Positions 5,071-5,771 of a stretch of DNA of 5,771 bases are shown here, piece after piece. The first letter of the stretch is position 1, and every line of letters starts with the position of its first letter. This DNA is from Planctomycetota bacterium (GTDB lineage: Bacteria > Planctomycetota > SZUA-567 > H5-PLA8): assembly GCA_025355035.1 (NCBI GenBank), contig JANXLS010000232.1, forward strand, positions 1-5,771. The letters run 5' to 3'. Made by a program: the position numbers and the translations under genes. Under the pieces are notes generated by a model. The model made no database searches and was not told the DNA's origin. It worked only from the letters and a program-made list of their open reading frames with translations.

Positions 5071-5771
5071 ATGTCTCAGCCCAACGATTTCCCACATCGC
5101 CTCTTTCTCGCCGCAACCTGTATCGCCATCGTGTGCACTGTGACTTGCGTCACGATATCGGGGTTGTGGATCAACTCTGAACGACGTTTGGCAACGCTCT
5201 CCACCGCGCAAAATCGCTCGTCGTTACCTGATAAAAACGTTGGTTCCGCGCAAGAGCAAATGGACCTGTTGGAAAAACAATCCGCCGAGTTAATCCGATT
5301 GCGAAACGACATCCGAGCGCTTCAACACGATTTCAACGCGATGAAACAAAAGGCCATAAAAGCCGCGAGCCGACCTTGGGGACCCGAACAAGCCACCGGC
5401 GAGCCGGACGTTTTTGAGGCCGGCGACAATGGCGCAGCGTGGGCCTCCGCAACGCAAGACGACCAATCCGAATGGCTGCTCCTTGAATACGAAGAGCCTT
5501 TCAAAATCGCCGCAGTGAAAGTGTACGAAACATTCAATCCAGGCGCGCTCACGAAAGTCAGCGTCTTCGACGAAAACGGAACCGAGATCGTCGCGTGGTC
5601 CGGTGTAGACCCCACCTCGCCCCACAGCGAAAAAGGCATCTCACTCATTCTCTTGGATAGCCATTACACGAGCTCCAAAATCAAACTCTATCTGGACTCA
5701 CCCAAGGTTCCAGGGTGGAATGAAATCGACGCGGTCGGGCTCGTGGACTCCAATGGCAAAACGCATTGGGC
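5071..5771 (+). CDS. Membrane-anchored coiled-coil protein with galactose-binding-like domain (3' end cut by window)
   Basis: An open frame runs from the ATG at 5071, which has GGGAGA upstream, to the window edge without a stop: 233 complete codons. A short polar N-terminus is followed by one hydrophobic helix (about 11-33, LFLAATC to TISGLW), most simply an uncleaved membrane anchor with the rest outside the cytoplasm. A Ser/Gln-rich spacer leads to a coiled coil (about 60-97, QEQMDLLEKQSAELIRLRND region). From about residue 101 a beta-rich domain shows AWASAT, SEWLLLEYEEP, VKVYETFNPGAL and VPGWNEIDAVGL. I recognise this pattern as a discoidin/F5-8C-like galactose-binding fold that recurs in planctomycete proteins, from memory rather than a search. 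Such folds usually bind carbohydrate or protein ligands, but no ligand can be named here. It is divergent from the kinase operon across 199 bp. What follows the domain is unknown. Confidence 0.82.
   Translation, partial: MSQPNDFPHRLFLAATCIAIVCTVTCVTISGLWINSERRLATLSTAQNRSSLPDKNVGSAQEQMDLLEKQSAELIRLRNDIRALQHDFNAMKQKAIKAASRPWGPEQATGEPDVFEAGDNGAAWASATQDDQSEWLLLEYEEPFKIAAVKVYETFNPGALTKVSVFDENGTEIVAWSGVDPTSPHSEKGISLILLDSHYTSSKIKLYLDSPKVPGWNEIDAVGLVDSNGKTHW

Noticed and set aside
1..5771. A new defence, mobile or biosynthetic system
   Set aside because: No transposase, integrase, nuclease, CRISPR repeat, attachment site, tRNA or biosynthetic enzyme is visible, and base composition and codon use look even across the genes.

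Overview
The window looks like ordinary chromosomal DNA from a Planctomycetota-type bacterium, or a relative in the PVC group. Three things suggest this. A secreted PQQ-like beta-propeller protein opens its mature part with a WPSFRG motif. A membrane-anchored protein carries a galactose-binding-like domain with the AWASAT / VYETFNPGAL / GWNEIDAVGL signature. A Lys/Glu-rich coiled-coil protein has a Gly/Asn/Gln-rich linker. Assignment to the phylum is inferred from family resemblance recalled without a search, so confidence is moderate.

Layout. (1) Bases 1-1305, + strand: the 3' part, or possibly all, of a gene for a highly charged coiled-coil protein; its function is unknown. (2) Bases 1306-1434: a 129-bp gap holding one stem-loop. 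(3) Bases 1435-2679, + strand: an exported PQQ-like beta-propeller protein with a clear signal peptide and ribosome binding site. (4) Bases 2680-2764: a strong hairpin with T-runs on both strands, serving as a shared terminator for two convergent transcripts. (5) Bases 2765-4871, - strand: a two-gene signalling operon. A soluble REC-PAS-HisKA-HATPase kinase is followed after 43 bp by a stand-alone receiver protein. (6) Bases 4872-5070: a divergent intergenic region with a plausible sigma70-like promoter for the kinase operon. (7) Bases 5071 to the window end, + strand: an open frame of at least 233 codons, cut by the edge, coding for a membrane-anchored coiled-coil protein with a discoidin-like domain.

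How the genes work together. The kinase and the receiver form one phosphorelay unit: every catalytic and phospho-acceptor residue is present, but neither protein has a DNA-binding or enzymatic output domain. The signal must therefore leave through protein-protein contact or a partner encoded elsewhere. The divergent membrane protein shares the kinase's upstream region, so co-regulation is possible but unproven. The two left-hand + strand genes show no evident functional link to the signalling operon. I see no mobile element, CRISPR array, RNA gene, defence system or biosynthetic cluster, and nothing that amounts to a clearly new system. The points most worth following are the two partly uncharacterised structural proteins at the ends and the output-less two-component pair.
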